A stretch of DNA of 64,000 nucleotides from Oreocharis arfaki (lineage: Eukaryota; Chordata; Aves; Passeriformes; Paramythiidae): NCBI GenBank assembly GCA_013398015.1, contig VZRR01009804.1:1-64000 (forward strand), read 5' to 3'. The first letter of the stretch is position 1. Each line of letters begins with the position of its first letter. A program made the position numbers and the translations under genes. Under the pieces are notes generated by a model, which saw only the letters and a list, made by a program, of their open reading frames with translations, made no database searches and was not told where the DNA came from. This document shows, in pieces, positions 20,271 to 31,015 of the stretch.

Positions 20271-20730
20271 GCTGAAATAAAAAATTACTTGGTCTAATTA
20301 GGCCTCCCTGAGTACGAGAGCCCTGCAAAATAAACCCCACCTCACTATCGAGGGCTGTGCGAGTCCCTCTTGCACTTTATATGTTTAAGTGAAAGTGTGG
20401 AAGGTCAATTTACTATGTAAATTTTCACAAATTTGGCTAAGCTAAAATGATTACTCTAATGTGTATGCAAATTAGCTTAATTGATAATGACTTCTCTGGT
20501 AATTTTAAAGGGGGGGGGATTATTCCAATTGTGACAACCCTCTAAAGCGTTTCTTCGCCCAAGAAAGAAATGATATCTTCACAAATTAAAGAGAATATAA
20601 TGAAATCAGATTAATTAATGCTAAGACCAATTAGCAGATGCAAAGAGAGAGGGAGAGATTTACAGAAGGAAAATTCACTAGAGAAAGGCTACGAGAATTC
20701 ATCACCTTCCAAGATGTTTGTATCCCTTCA
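20271..20730. promoter_or_regulatory. Strong candidate enhancer island with octamer
   Basis: About 450 bp AT-rich. TAATTA at 20295-20300, 'actatgtaaattttcac', exact octamer ATGCAAAT (20465-20472) running into 'tagcttaattgataatg', a G9 run (20510-20518), and TTAATTAATG (20611-20620). The overlapping octamer and homeodomain motif is typical of POU-homeodomain enhancers. Confidence 0.45.
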
Positions 20731-21000
20731 TTTCCTTTGGAGCAACGAGTTCTTTGCCAAAACAAGCGCTTGGCTTTGCCAAGGGAGAGTTTGGACAGCA
20801 AGAGGGGAAAGGAACAAGTCTGGAGGCGACGGCACTGAGGGATGAGGGCAGCAGACTGGCAGCACCAGACTTCTGGGAGCCTTTTCCTGGCACCAGCTCA
20901 GCGCCCACCACAACCCCTGGCCCTGGCACGTCTCCACCCGGGCTCCCACGGGGCACGGGGAACATTAATTACCCCGAAACGGGAGGCGGCGGCACCTCCA
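20731..21000. other. Spacer
   Basis: No gene or repeat seen. A 101-codon frame (20718-21023) has no family features. Confidence 0.4.
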
Positions 21001-21180
21001 AACGCGCCCAGCCACCACCATAAACCTCACAAGGAGCCATAAAAATAATTACCAGCAACACCGTGTGTAATATCCTTCTGTGTCATCTCTCTCCTGTTGG
21101 TAATAAAGCTCCCTAACACATTAACTGCGAGGGAGGGCCCGTTATTCACCCTGTAATTAGACCGTGCTGGAAAACACTTC
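21001..21180. promoter_or_regulatory. Candidate regulatory island
   Basis: 'ccataaaaataattaccagc' (21038-21057), 'ttggtaataaagc' (21098-21110), 'cacattaactgc' (21117-21128) and 'cctgtaattagacc' (21150-21163). Several ATTA cores at roughly 20-50 bp intervals. Confidence 0.4.
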
Positions 21181-21840
21181 CTATGGAAGGGGGTGTGGAG
21201 CAGGGGAGGCCGGGGAGCACGGGGGTGTGATGGGGTCCCTGGGCAGGTGCTGGGGAGCTGGAGAGGTTGGGAAGAGGCACCTCGGGAGTCCCCCAGCATC
21301 CCACACTGGGAAACCCCCAGAACCCTGCACTGGGACCCCTGGAACCCTACACAGGTACACAGGACCCCCCTGGGATCTGTGCTCTGGGATCTCTCAGGGG
21401 GCTGCATTCCCCAGCCCAGCTACATCCCCATCAGCCCCTGGGCACACACAGAGCCTGGCTCACACTCCTGAGGTTAAGGCTGGGGGACCCCTCTGTTTGC
21501 AGAAAGAACTCCCACGTGGCTCTGACGGAGGTCAGGCTGCAACCTGTACGAAAGTAAATTAACTTTACTTTTAAATCCAACCCACGGCCCTCGTCTCGCA
21601 GCCCTGCTCATCCCCTACTACCCACAAACACACTGGGCCCATAAATGCCCCATCTGTCTTTCCACTGGGTTTTTTTGACCACCCTCTTTTGTCTCTTTCC
21701 CTTTTTTTGTCATTTTGTCACCTACAAAGACAAGCAGCAAGAAGGAGGGAGAAGCTGTGCCGTGATCAGCTGCAGTGATCTCTCCTCGCTCCATTTTCCT
21801 GGGCGATTTGTGAAACTTTAAAACATTAAAGGCAGGCTGG
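21181..21840. other. GC-rich spacer with degenerate internal repeats
   Basis: At 21290-21400, related phrases (ccctgcactggg, ccctacacagg, ctgggatct) recur with irregular spacing, suggesting a decayed minisatellite. T-rich tracts lie at 21668-21675 and 21703-21709. No gene. Confidence 0.4.
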
Positions 21841-22160
21841 GGGGGCTGACATGTTTTTTTCAACTTTGTCTCTCATTTGTTAATTGTGCTCATCAGTGAA
21901 AATCATTCATGGCAGAGCCGGGGGAGCGAACAAACCCGAGGAAGGAGCTGATCATATGCAGAGGAAATAACTCAGATGTGAAAATACTTCAGCCGGGGAG
22001 ATTGCGCTATTTATTCACACAAGTGTCCCGCTGTGCTTCAGAAACGCCGTGATTTAATGAGGTGCTGCAAAGGTGTTTGTTATTATGGAATCCCATCCCT
22101 GGTTACTCTCCCCACGCGCTGAGGAGAGGCCTGGCAGAAGCTGTGGCTCGATGCCTTATT
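21841..22160. promoter_or_regulatory. Candidate regulatory island
   Basis: 'catttgttaattgtgctcatc', 'gtgaaaatcattcatgg', 'gctgatcatatgcag' and 'ccgtgatttaatgagg', with AT-rich runs up to the CR1 insertion just downstream. Confidence 0.35.
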
Positions 22161-22170
22161 GAGGACTGGA

Positions 22171-22618
22171 GAATCACAGGATCACTGAGGTTAGAAAAGA
22201 CCTCCAAGTTCATCTAGTCCAACCTGTGGCTGATCCCCACCTTGTCACCCAGACCAGAGCACTGAGTGCAATGTCCAGTCCTTCTTTGGACACCTCCCTG
22301 GGCAGCCCCTGCCAAGGCCTGACCACCCTTTCCATGGGGAAATTCCTGCTGCTGTCCAACCTGAACCTCCCCTGGCCCAGCCTGAGGCCGTTCCCTCTCC
22401 TCCTGTTCCTGTTCCCTGGCAGCAGAGCCCGATCCCCCCCGGCTGCCCCCTCCTGTCAGGGAGTTGTGCAGAGCCACAAGGTCCCTCCTGAGCCTCCTTT
22501 TCTCCAGGCTGAGCCCCGTCAGCTGCTCCTTATGGCACTGACTCCTTAGACCCTTCCTCAGCTTCACTGTCCCTCTCTGGACTCATTCCAGCACCTGAAT
22601 GTGTTTCTTGAAGTGAGG
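22171..22618 (-). mobile_element. CR1 LINE 3' portion, inverted
   Basis: The longest CR1 copy here, about 450 bp, in antisense orientation. It begins with the complement of the 3' tail ('gaatcacaggatcactgagg') and continues through 'ttcatctagtccaacc', 'ggacacctccctgggcagcc', 'ctgaacctcccctggcccag' and 'ccttttctccaggctgagcc' to 'ccagcacctgaatgtg'. It covers the 3' untranslated part and possibly the far end of ORF2. The open frame across it is antisense repeat sequence and not a gene. Confidence 0.95.
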
Positions 22619-23020
22619 AAAGAAAGTGAGATTTGGAGGCTCTTCCCTGCTGCTCCTGATTCTGAAGCGCCTCTTGAACCCACTCCAGAGCGATCCACTC
22701 CACGAGCCAAGCGGAGCTCGTTCAGCGCCGACGCCGAGCGCGAGTCGCAGAGAACTTGGGGAGGCGTTTGTGGTAGCAGATGTTCCTCCTCTCCGCCTTG
22801 GATGCAGGAGCCTGGCGAGGGGGACGTGGGGCAGCCAGGGCTGCTGGGCTCTGCCCAGACCCTGCCCAGTGCCTGTGGAGGGGACTGGGGGCTGAGCAGC
22901 CCCTTGTGCTGCCCCAGATCCACCCCAGGTGCCACCGAGCCTGGCGCAAGGATGCGCATCCCCACCTCCGGCTCTCCGGGATGAGCATCCCCCCTCTCAG
23001 GTTGCTGGAGCACCGCTATT
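22619..23020. other. GC-rich spacer
   Basis: CpG-rich around 22670-22760 (gccgacgccgagcgcgagtcg). No gene recognised. Confidence 0.4.
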
Positions 23021-23510
23021 ACTCCGAGGCCAAGCAGCGCTCACGGAGAATGTCTTCCAAGTTTCATTTTCCTCTGTAATGGAAAATGCAAGAGCGAGAT
23101 TTCAGCCTGTGAGCCCTTCTCTGAAAAAACAAATATCTTTCCAGCGCTGGACAGCCTGCCAATCAGGCACAAAATTGCTGGCTTCTCTTTCTCCCCTGAA
23201 GGAATGCCTCTGCATACAAAGATACCGGGAAAACTTCAGGGCCGCGGGATAAAAGGCCCTTCTCTGCCTTTCAGAGAGTGATTTGCAATGCATTGCTTCA
23301 GCATAATTTCCCATCTCCAGTGCTCACAAAGGAAGCTCTGTTGCTATCTGAGAGTTTAATAATTTCTCTCCCCTCCACCTTGCATTCGGAATGCATCTTC
23401 CAACACCTCGGCTCCTGCTCTCCAGCTGGGCTGCAGCTCTGCCTGCGCTCTCCCTCTTAGGTAGAGCTAAAGTGGTAATAAACCGATAGCCTTAACATTC
23501 AAAGGACATC
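23021..23510. promoter_or_regulatory. Long candidate regulatory island
   Basis: About 490 bp of balanced, low-CpG sequence. It includes 'tctgtaatggaaaatgcaag', 'aacaaatatctttcc', a perfect 12-bp palindrome GCAATGCATTGC (23285-23296), 'gagtttaataatttctc' (23351-23367) and 'ggtaataaaccg'. Not repeat-like. Confidence 0.4.
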
Positions 23511-23785
23511 TTGAGCGGGCAGGATGCTTGGCTGGAGGAGGGATGAGGCACAGACAGCCCTGGGACACCAGCCCTGGCACTGAAACGAGCCCCCAAAAAC
23601 TCCAAATCCCTCTGCAGGGATGTGGTCTGAACAAGCGTCCCTCACCCCAGGGCAGCAGGGGTCCCATCCCCACAGCATCTCCCACAGCCCTGGTGCACCA
23701 TCCAGGACCAAGCTGCCTGCAAGGTTTGTCCTCCTTGGGCTTTGGGCTGCACCAGGCAGGTCTGCAGCGTCCAGAGGGAGAGCTC
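23511..23785. other. GC-rich spacer
   Basis: No feature recognised. Confidence 0.4.
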
Positions 23786-24070
23786 ATCACCACCTTCGTT
23801 CGGCCCCGAGAATTTGCATAAGTTATTCCCCAAAGCCTGCAGTCCCCACAGGACGTATTCTTTATCCATTTAGCCAGGAATGCAGCTATTAAGAGCCTGC
23901 AGACATAGAGCATTTGCAAAATTAGTACAAGGAGCTCCAAATAATCCATAAATCCATCTGTTACATGAGCCACATCTGATCATCTCTTCTCCCTGTAGCT
24001 TTCCAAGGGGAAACACTACAATTCCTCCAGCAATGGTAGCGACCATTTTGTGTGTGCTCAGGCACGAGCC
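23786..24070. promoter_or_regulatory. Candidate island with inverted octamer
   Basis: ATTTGCAT (23812-23819, inverted octamer), 'ctttatccatttagccagg' (23860-23878), 'ccaaataatccataaatcc' (23937-23955) and 'ggtagcgaccattttgtg' (24035-24052). AT-rich to balanced throughout. Confidence 0.4.
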
Positions 24071-24885
24071 CCCCACTCCCCAGGCTGGGAAAGGTGAATC
24101 AGGAGACACCGCTCTGAAATCTGCGCTGCTCCTCAGCCAGTGCCCGCACAGGGACCTCTGCATTCCAGCATGAAATAAATGTCTCCTGGCTCTCACTCAC
24201 CGGCGCCTGACCCTTTTAAATCCAAACACATCCAGAGGCTTCTCCCGCGCCAGGCAGGAGCATTTCCACAGCCGTGGGGAGAAGAAGATGCTCCATTATT
24301 TATCAGTACAATCCTACAAAAGTTTGGCCCCAGCCCCTGGGGAAGCGAGGTGACTGTGCCACGACGCCGGCGGGCACCCCTGGCAGCCAACCAGGGCGTG
24401 GATCATTCATCATCCCTGGCACAGATGAAGGGACAGCCAAAAACAGGAGTAGGAAGTGCTGGTAGCCCCCTCCAGGCCCCCACCTCACCATCACCTGCTG
24501 TGGAGGAGACCCCCGTCCCTCGGAGCCCCCGTGCCCACGGCAGGCCCCAGCGAGTGTCAGTATTTATTTTGGGCACAGTTTGGCTCATAGCACAACTGTA
24601 CACACATAAATAATTCAGGCCACTACAGGCTGCTGCGGCGGCGACTTTCCAGGGGATTTAATGTTCCCGTCCCTCACGTTCCTGCCACAGCAGAACAGAG
24701 AAATTACAACTGGACCTGAAGGAGCAGGTTCCCCTCTCCAGCTGCTGGGCTGGGCTCACTCCAGGAGCTGTGGGCACCTGACAGGCAGCCAGCCATGCCA
24801 GAGCCTGCTCCCTGATCTCACCCACTCCTGGGGCCTCTCCTGCAGTCCTTGACATTTCCCTTCTCAAGGGGCAAGTCCCTGGTGC
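24071..24885. other. Noncoding spacer
   Basis: GC-rich with a small AT patch at 24550-24620. No gene or repeat recognised. Confidence 0.45.
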
Positions 24886-25090
24886 ATCCTCCCAGAGTAA
24901 TTGTGAAATTATTATGGTTGGTGTTTTAATTTAAATTGGATGGAGAAATGTTGTACTGCGGCTGCCTCATTTGCTATGGATTTTCACTTAACCAAATTGA
25001 TTAGTCAACCAACTAGACTTACCTTGGAAGTTGTAATCATTCATTATTAGATCTAATTTTCGTGTCGCTCCCAGACTTCGCTCAGAAATG
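24886..25090. promoter_or_regulatory. Strong AT-rich candidate enhancer
   Basis: About 200 bp: 'gagtaattgtgaaattattatgg', a perfect palindrome AATTTAAATT (24928-24937), 'ccaaattgattagtcaacc' (24994-25012) and 'cattcattattagatctaa' (25039-25057). Extremely poor in CpG compared with its flanks. Confidence 0.45.
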
Positions 25091-25314
25091 GAAGTGCAAA
25101 GACTTTAACGGCATCAGGGTGGAGCGTCTGAACCCTTGGAGCTGTCACCCACCGGCTGCCTGCTCAGGGCATGATGCCAGTGCCAATGCTGCATCCCATC
25201 TCCTTCCTGGGATGCAGGAACAGTGTCTAGACTGCTCAGGAATGACCATGAGGTACAGCAACAAAGGCATCCCTCCCGTGGCTTACAGTGCAAAGAATCA
25301 GTGAAAGGAAGGAA

Positions 25315-25346
25315 ACACATCTTTCACCAAACACATCTTTCACCAA
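25315..25346. repeat. 16-bp exact tandem duplication
   Basis: ACACATCTTTCACCAA occurs twice with no spacer (25315-25330, 25331-25346). The exact identity suggests a recent slippage or replication event. Confidence 0.95.
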
Positions 25347-25780
25347 AATTGTGTTTCCTGACATTCAAACTCTCCTGCTGGCACCACGTCGCTCACAGCA
25401 CGTGCTGGGTGCTCGCTGGGTGCACAGAGGGGCCGGGAGGAGGTGGGGGACAGCAGGGACAGATCCAGCCCCACGGGCAGTCCTTGGGCTCTGCTCTCCA
25501 CGCTGTGCCCGCATCTCTGGGCAGCTCTAATTGCTGCCAGGCACCGCAGAGGCCACTGCCTCTTTAAATGAACAGGCTGCATGCCAATTAATACCTTTAA
25601 TTAACAGAGAGGACTTGCTGGAGGCACTCGGGCTGGCTCTCCCAGATGGACTCTCTGCCTGTTGGGCTGGACGGTGCAGCTCTGCCAGGTCAGGCTGCCC
25701 GGGACCCGCTCCCCAGGCACTGCCCTTCCCTGCCAATTAAAATGCCTGCGAGGAAGAGATACCGCGGGTGGACGGACAGA

Positions 25781-25810
25781 GGGACAGCGAGGGACAGCGA
25801 GGGACAGCTG
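25781..25810. repeat. 10-bp tandem repeat, three units
   Basis: GGGACAGCGA twice, then GGGACAGCTG, directly adjacent, preceded by the related 'gacggacaga'. Confidence 0.9.
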
Positions 25811-25905
25811 GCACAGCCCGGCCTCCTGCAGACCACGGGGAGCGCACCAGGACAGGGTGAGCTCCGCACCTCCCGGCCCAGCGGCGGCGCGGGCGGAGCG
25901 GGCTG

Positions 25906-26330
25906 AGGCAGATCTTTATTCAAAGCGATGTATTAACGTCTCCAAAAGCTTTTAGCGTAGGCCATTATCCCCTGCCCCGAGGATCGATGCGTTTTAATTC
26001 CCTCCGAGCTATTTGTTTGCCTTCGCTTCTGTTTTTCAGATGCAGGAGCCACCTTTAACGAAACGAGGGAGCCCTGCGAGAGGGATGCCGCTCGCTGCCT
26101 CTTCCCTTGAAACTACTGGAAGTTCATTTTCAAAGCAGGGCAGTTTTCTTGGAATCGATGCATATCAACCAAAATCAATAGTTACTTTACGCAGATGGGC
26201 CGAGACACCTCAGCGATAGCACTCGGTGCCATCGCTATCCAAATCTGTGTGGTTTTCAACAAGTCAATGCATTTAAGCAGCTGCTGCTGTCTTTTCACTT
26301 AAAAATAATCTGTCTGTAGATGAGGCAGTT
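25906..26330. promoter_or_regulatory. Candidate regulatory island with compact hairpin
   Basis: 'gaggcagatctttattcaaag' onward, with 'gatgcgttttaattccc', 'aatcgatgcatatcaacc' and 'aaaatcaatagttac', then the hairpin at 26212-26236. CpG is moderate only near 25975-26100. Confidence 0.4.
26212..26236. repeat. Inverted repeat, 11-bp arms, 3-nt loop
   Basis: AGCGATAGCAC (26212-26222) and GTGCCATCGCT (26226-26236) pair at 10 of 11 positions around loop TCG. The one mismatch would be a G-U wobble in a minus-strand RNA. Confidence 0.85.
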
Positions 26331-26960
26331 CCTGGCCGTGGAGCCCACTAATATCCCAGGCAATTCGGGGACTGTAGCTCCCCATCCAGGGAGCCCTGCC
26401 CGTGCCAAGCGGAGCACGGATGCTCCTCCCAACCCTTTATTTACACCACACCGAGGCGCCCAGCCCCGCTCAGCATCCCACGGGGGACACGGCGAGCTGC
26501 TCATGCCACGGGCTGCTGCAGCTGGGCGCCCCTTCCCTTCCTCCGGATCCCGAGGGGCTCGGCTGGAGCCCCCTGAAGCCCTCGCTGCTGGTGCTGCCCA
26601 TCGGGTGCCCAGTCCCCCTCTGGCAGAGCATCCCAGCAGGCCCCGTCCTGCCCGCCGCTGGCCATGTTGCCATGGAGAAGGTTTCTGTGCCACCGGTGAC
26701 ACAAAGGAAGTGGCGCTTTCCGAGCCCGCCTGGGACGCAGCGCTAATGAGGAGGAGGAGAGCGGGACCAGGGCTGGCTTCCTGCCCTCCTTCCTTGCAGG
26801 GAAGGGACAAAACACGAGTGTGAACAGGTCCCATAGCTCAGCCCCCATCCCTTCTCTCCTCCACACTTCATCCCCGGGACACATGAGTGTGGGGACCGAG
26901 TGGCAGCCCTGGGGTGGGTGACACCCGGGCACTGCATGGCTGCCCCCGCCGTCACTGCAG
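26331..26960. other. GC- and CpG-rich block
   Basis: CpG density is raised at 26340-26640 ('cccggcg'-poor but rich in CCGC, GCGC and TCCGGATCCCGAG). An RFX-like GTTGCCATGGAGAA lies at 26666-26679. Long frames on both strands (up to 179 codons) are compositional. Confidence 0.4.
26666..26679. promoter_or_regulatory. RFX X-box-like site
   Basis: GTTGCCATGGAGAA has an intact left half-site (GTTGCC) and a weak right half-site compared with GTTGCCATGGCAAC. Confidence 0.3.
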
Positions 26961-27165
26961 CCCTTTCGGGTTCATAAATTCTCATTTGCTCTATAGCGTT
27001 TGATTTTTGAGCGTCTCCCAGACACTTCCTCACTTTACTACAATTGATGGGATCATGTGTAATTTGTAAATGATGTTAAGTGAGGTAATAACACTCTGAG
27101 AACCCAGTGAAACTCATAAATTATTAAAAATTACTGCCCTGAAATGTTACTGCTTTGCTTTTGCA
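26961..27165. promoter_or_regulatory. AT-rich candidate enhancer
   Basis: 'ttcataaattctcatttgc', 'actacaattgatgggatc', 'gtaatttgtaaatgatg', 'gaggtaataacactc' and 'cataaattattaaaaattac' across 200 bp. No long frame. Confidence 0.4.
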
Positions 27166-29130
27166 CCTGACTGATGGCTCACGCGCTGTCTTCTCTGCCC
27201 CCAAGACCTTCAATCCCACTCTTCTCCATCCATTACACCTGCACGGAAACCCGTCGGGGAAAGCGTGGGGTGAGCCAGAGGAGCAGCTTAGCCAGCACTT
27301 TCCTCTGCTGAACTTCGGGAACAGCACTGCAGAACTCCCTCACCTTCCCTGAGACCTGCCCGGGAGGCTCCTGCTGGGTTCAGAAATCCTCTCTGTGGTG
27401 TGCCCAGAGCTTTTCCCATTGGAACAGCTCGACTGGCATTTCCAGCTGCCCTGTCCCCAGGCAGCCCAAGAGGGAGGGGCCCTCCTGCTCGATGCCCATC
27501 GTGGTCAAGCACTGGAGACCCCCCTGAGAGCCGCTGAGGCTTGGGGTCCCCTCCCTGCTGCGTCCCATCAGCTGCACAGCAATGCCACAGCGGCATCACG
27601 CCCTGGGCGGAGCAGGATCCCTCTGCCTGGCCACTCAGGGCAAGCTGGCACTCCAGGCCAGCTGGACACCCTTGGCAGTGCCAGGGCTTCTTGGAGTAAT
27701 AGGATTTTTCTGGAAACTGCAGTGAGGAACTGGTGCCAGCTGCAGCAAGAGCAGCAGAGAGGGTTTGCTCTCCCGTGCAGGCAGAGCACAGCTCCACTGC
27801 CACTCCTGGGCCACGGAGGATGATGAGGAGGATGCTGAAGGCTGGGCTGCGCCACTCCTGCGGCCATGAGGATGCTGAGGAGGGTGCTGAAGGCTGGGCT
27901 GCCCCGCTCCCAGAGAAGGAGCACGCTCATGCATTTTTCAGGCTGAGGGCTGCAGCGCGGTCCCCCGCAGACATAATGACTGCACTGGCCTGGATGCAGA
28001 GCCAGGCTGGGGGAGCAGCTCCTGCACTGGCGGAGTAGACAGAGCCCGGTGAGAGCTGAGCATTACATATAATTTAACTTATAATTTGCTGCTCAAACCC
28101 AGTGGTTAAAAGTGGTTGGATGCCAGCATGCCTTTGGAGGAAGGAGCAGGACAGGAGAGAGGAGAGCACGGCGCTTCCCACTTCCCAGTCCAGGGCACTT
28201 GGAGAGCCCTTTGCTCAGGTTCTGACCTACTTTGCATGGCAGAAGCCAACTCCATCATTTACTAAAGGAGGCAAAATGGCAAAATACAACACAGCAGGCT
28301 GTGAAAACACAGAGCCCATTGCTCTGCAGGGCAGCCAGAGGCAACCGCGGGCACTGATTGCAGACCCTCTGCAACGGGAGGGGAAACCAGGCTGGGGCAG
28401 CTTCTCCCTCATGCTCCAGCACCCCAGTGGCGCTGCCCCATCCTCATCCTCTGCCTGGCTGCAAAGACATCCTCAAAATGAAATCCTCAGCACAAGGGCT
28501 GCTGAGGGGAAGCGCTTGGATGAGAAGAGAAAGCGACTTCCAGAGCCGGCGGCGAGACAGGGCCCAGGTTACTATAAAAACGTTTTGTCAAAACTTTTTC
28601 CCTCCCACAGAAAACAAGGTTTTCAATCAAACCCGTTCTGGTTGAAAGCAATCTGCTTCCTCTGAGCAGCTTTCCAGACCCAGCAGCTTGGGCCAAAAAC
28701 GTGTCACTTCTAAGCCAGCACTTCTCTCATCTCTCAGCAGATGATTTTTCACTTCCAACAAAGTCACAAACCATCCCCTGACTGGCACCAGACAGGTTAC
28801 AGAGTGCAGGCATCCAATGGGATGTGATAAGGGAGTGGAGATACCCCTCTTGCAACTTCTCTGGCTTTTCCCTCTCTTTCCTCTGCATATCTCCCCAAAA
28901 ACTCCCAGCATTCCAGAGCAAGAAGAGCTCACCTGCCTCTGAGGGGAAAGCCAGGATGGGAAAGGCAGGACAGAGCTCTGTGTCTGTCCCCAAATCCATC
29001 CTGCCGTGTGTGACAAGTGGAGCAAACACCCCGGAGCAAAGACCTGGGCACCATGAAGGGGTCAGGGCAGGGCTGCATCCTGCCCACTCCACTCGAGCCT
29101 GTCAGACCCGTGCAGCAGCCCCTGAGCTGT
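27166..29130. other. Noncoding spacer with one tandem duplication
   Basis: Mostly GC-rich, with a short AT patch at 28055-28090 ('tacatataatttaacttata'). The 52-bp duplication lies at 27799-27902. Frames of up to 187 codons have no family features. No mobile element recognised. Confidence 0.45.
27799..27902. repeat. 52-bp tandem duplication
   Basis: Units 27799-27850 and 27851-27902 match at 45 of 52 positions. Both begin GCCACTCCTG and end GCTGAAGGCTGGGCTGC. A degenerate third start (gccccgctcc) follows. 52 is not a multiple of 3, which argues against a coding repeat. Confidence 0.9.
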
Positions 29131-29350
29131 CAAATCCCATTTTCGGAAGCAAATTGCTTTTATAATTAATTTAATTACTATTTCCAGCACTGAGTTTTTG
29201 TATCGGCTTAATAAACGTAATCAGGTTTCGCCCTCAGCCTCCTTCCCTACTCCTGCTTCCTTCCCTGAGCTGGGCAATTTGGGGAGGGGGAAACCCAGGC
29301 GCAGGCTGAGTAATTAAAGTTCCAGTTGCTGGTTGTTAATGGTACATGTT
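29131..29350. promoter_or_regulatory. Candidate AT-rich island
   Basis: 'ttttataattaatttaattac' (29158-29178), 'ggcttaataaacgtaatcag' (29205-29224) and 'gagtaattaaag' near 29308. Dense in TAAT cores. Confidence 0.4.
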
Positions 29351-29750
29351 TTAATTACCCGCTGACTGTGCCCAAGCACTCGTGGGGGCCGTGGCTGCCG
29401 GAGGAGGAACCAGCCCCAGCCCCAGCCCCGGCTCGGCCGCAGCAGAACGGCTCCTGCCAGGGCTGCTCCCTCCTCCCTCAGCCAGGAATTGTGTGTTGCC
29501 ATGGAAACGGGCGGATGGGGCAGCTCAGCATCCCCTCGTGCCTCTGCTGTGGGAAGAGCTGTCAGCTGCCCCAGCCGGTGGCCCCCAGCCCAGAGGGGAC
29601 CCCAAGCCTCCTTCCCAAACCTCTGGAGCACAACTGGGCCATCTCCCGGAGCCCAGGAGCGCCTCATCGGCACTGACGCCTTCATCAGGCTCGCTCGCAG
29701 CCGAGTCAGAGTGTCCCCACCTCAGCCTGGCGAGGGCTGTGTTCCCCACC
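29351..29750. other. GC-rich spacer with CAGCCC repeat and X-box
   Basis: CAGCCC-type hexamers repeat at 29411-29431. An exact RFX X-box lies at 29495-29508. No gene recognised. Confidence 0.45.
29495..29508. promoter_or_regulatory. RFX X-box, exact consensus
   Basis: GTTGCCATGGAAAC carries both RFX half-sites in the canonical inverted spacing. RFX factors bind such sites in ciliary and neural gene regulation. No promoter is visible beside it, so an enhancer or cryptic site is equally possible. Confidence 0.5.
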
Positions 29751-30330
29751 CCACTCTGACTGGCCTTTGTTGTGTCACCGCCTGCAAATTTTTGTTAATG
29801 AGGTCCCACGTCAGCTCTTCCATTGCACTGTCCAGGAGCGATGCCCGCCTGACAGGCCTGTAATTACCCACATTATCCCACTGACTCCTTGGAAATGCCG
29901 ACACGCCACGAGGCTTCCTGGAGCCTCCCTGGATGGGACACCCGGCGAGCGCCGTGCCAGCGCCGGGCCCGTTCCCCCACCAGCAGCTCTCTGCCAGACG
30001 CAGCCGGCGGGGCTCTCCGGCCTGTCATCTTATTAATTCCTAATTTCCAATTTGCAGGAGGAGAGAACCTTAGCCCTCCATCTCGCCAGCCCAGCAATCA
30101 CAGCGATGAGCCAAGTATCTCTGGACAGTCTTTAATTTATTTCCCGGCGCACACGGACACTGCTGAGAGACTTGATGGCACCAGCTTAAACATAATAAAT
30201 TACTCAAGTATCAGAGATTAGTTAATAAAGTGTCAAGCGCCTGTAAAGTGCTGCTTTGTCAAAGATACAAAATATTCCTCTGTTTCTCCCAAGATAAATA
30301 GCTCAGACAGCGGGAGGAGCGCCCATCTCC
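29751..30330. promoter_or_regulatory. Candidate island pair
   Basis: Two AT-rich patches: 29785-29885 ('tttgttaatgagg', 'gtaattacccacattatcc') and 30030-30310 ('attaattcctaatttcc', 'aacataataaattactcaag', 'gattagttaataaagtgtcaag', 'caaagatacaaaatattcc'), separated by a GC-rich stretch. Confidence 0.35.
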
Positions 30331-30760
30331 CAGGCCACGGCTGCCTCGGGAGCGGGTGCTCTCGGCATGCAGCATCCCTGCCCCGAGAATGGGCGCTGGA
30401 CCTGTCCCACAGGCAGAGGAGTTTGGTTATCGCAGTCTGTGCCCATGCTCCTCCCGGCTCCAGCACCTGCCCGCTCACCAGCACGGCCGCCCGCCCCGCC
30501 GACACCCCGCAGCCCAAAGGACACGCACCACGATCCCTGCCTGCGCTGCTGGAGTCCCCCGGCAGCACGGGAAACCTTCTGCTACCTCCAGGACGGAGCC
30601 AAATCATCGTTCAGGCTGAAAATTCCCTGTGACTGGACGCGGCTTGGAGGACATCCCAGGCAAACAGAGCGGAACCCGGGCCAGGCGCCCGCGGCACGGG
30701 CTGCTGGGAGCTGCCAGCCTGCGCACCGTGACCTGCCCGGGGCTGCGGGTCCAGGTGAGG
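30331..30760. promoter_or_regulatory. CpG-rich block
   Basis: Raised CpG over 30440-30740 ('cacggccgcccgccccgccg', 'gggccaggcgcccgcggc'). May be a small CpG island. Frames here are Pro/Ala/Arg-rich artefacts. Confidence 0.35.
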
Positions 30761-31015
30761 GGAACACGGCACTGAGCCCCCAGCCCTTCCCTTTGGCTCC
30801 CATTAATTCCAGGGATGCTGTGGGAGCCCTTGGGCAGAGCCAGCACCTCGCTCCCAGGGGCAGCATCCCTCACACAGCTGGGCACAGGGTCCCAGAGGCC
30901 CCGAGAGATGGGTGATGAGATTAAACAGTCTGTTCCCAATGAGTGGTGTGGAGGCTGTGCAGGAAAACAGAGGCATTGGCAGCTTCGAGGTGTTGATGTA
31001 ACGCCAGAGTGGAGC
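30761..31015. other. Spacer
   Basis: No feature recognised. Confidence 0.4.

Larger units (their letters stand above)
25091..25905. other. Noncoding spacer with two small tandem repeats
   Basis: Holds the 16-bp duplication at 25315-25346, an AT patch with 'ccaattaatacctttaatta' (25584-25603), and the GGGACAGCGA repeat at 25781-25810. No gene recognised. Confidence 0.45.

Noticed and set aside
22226..22549. 107-codon frame and its 117-codon antisense partner
   Set aside because: Both lie inside an inverted CR1 3' end and are translations of repeat sequence.
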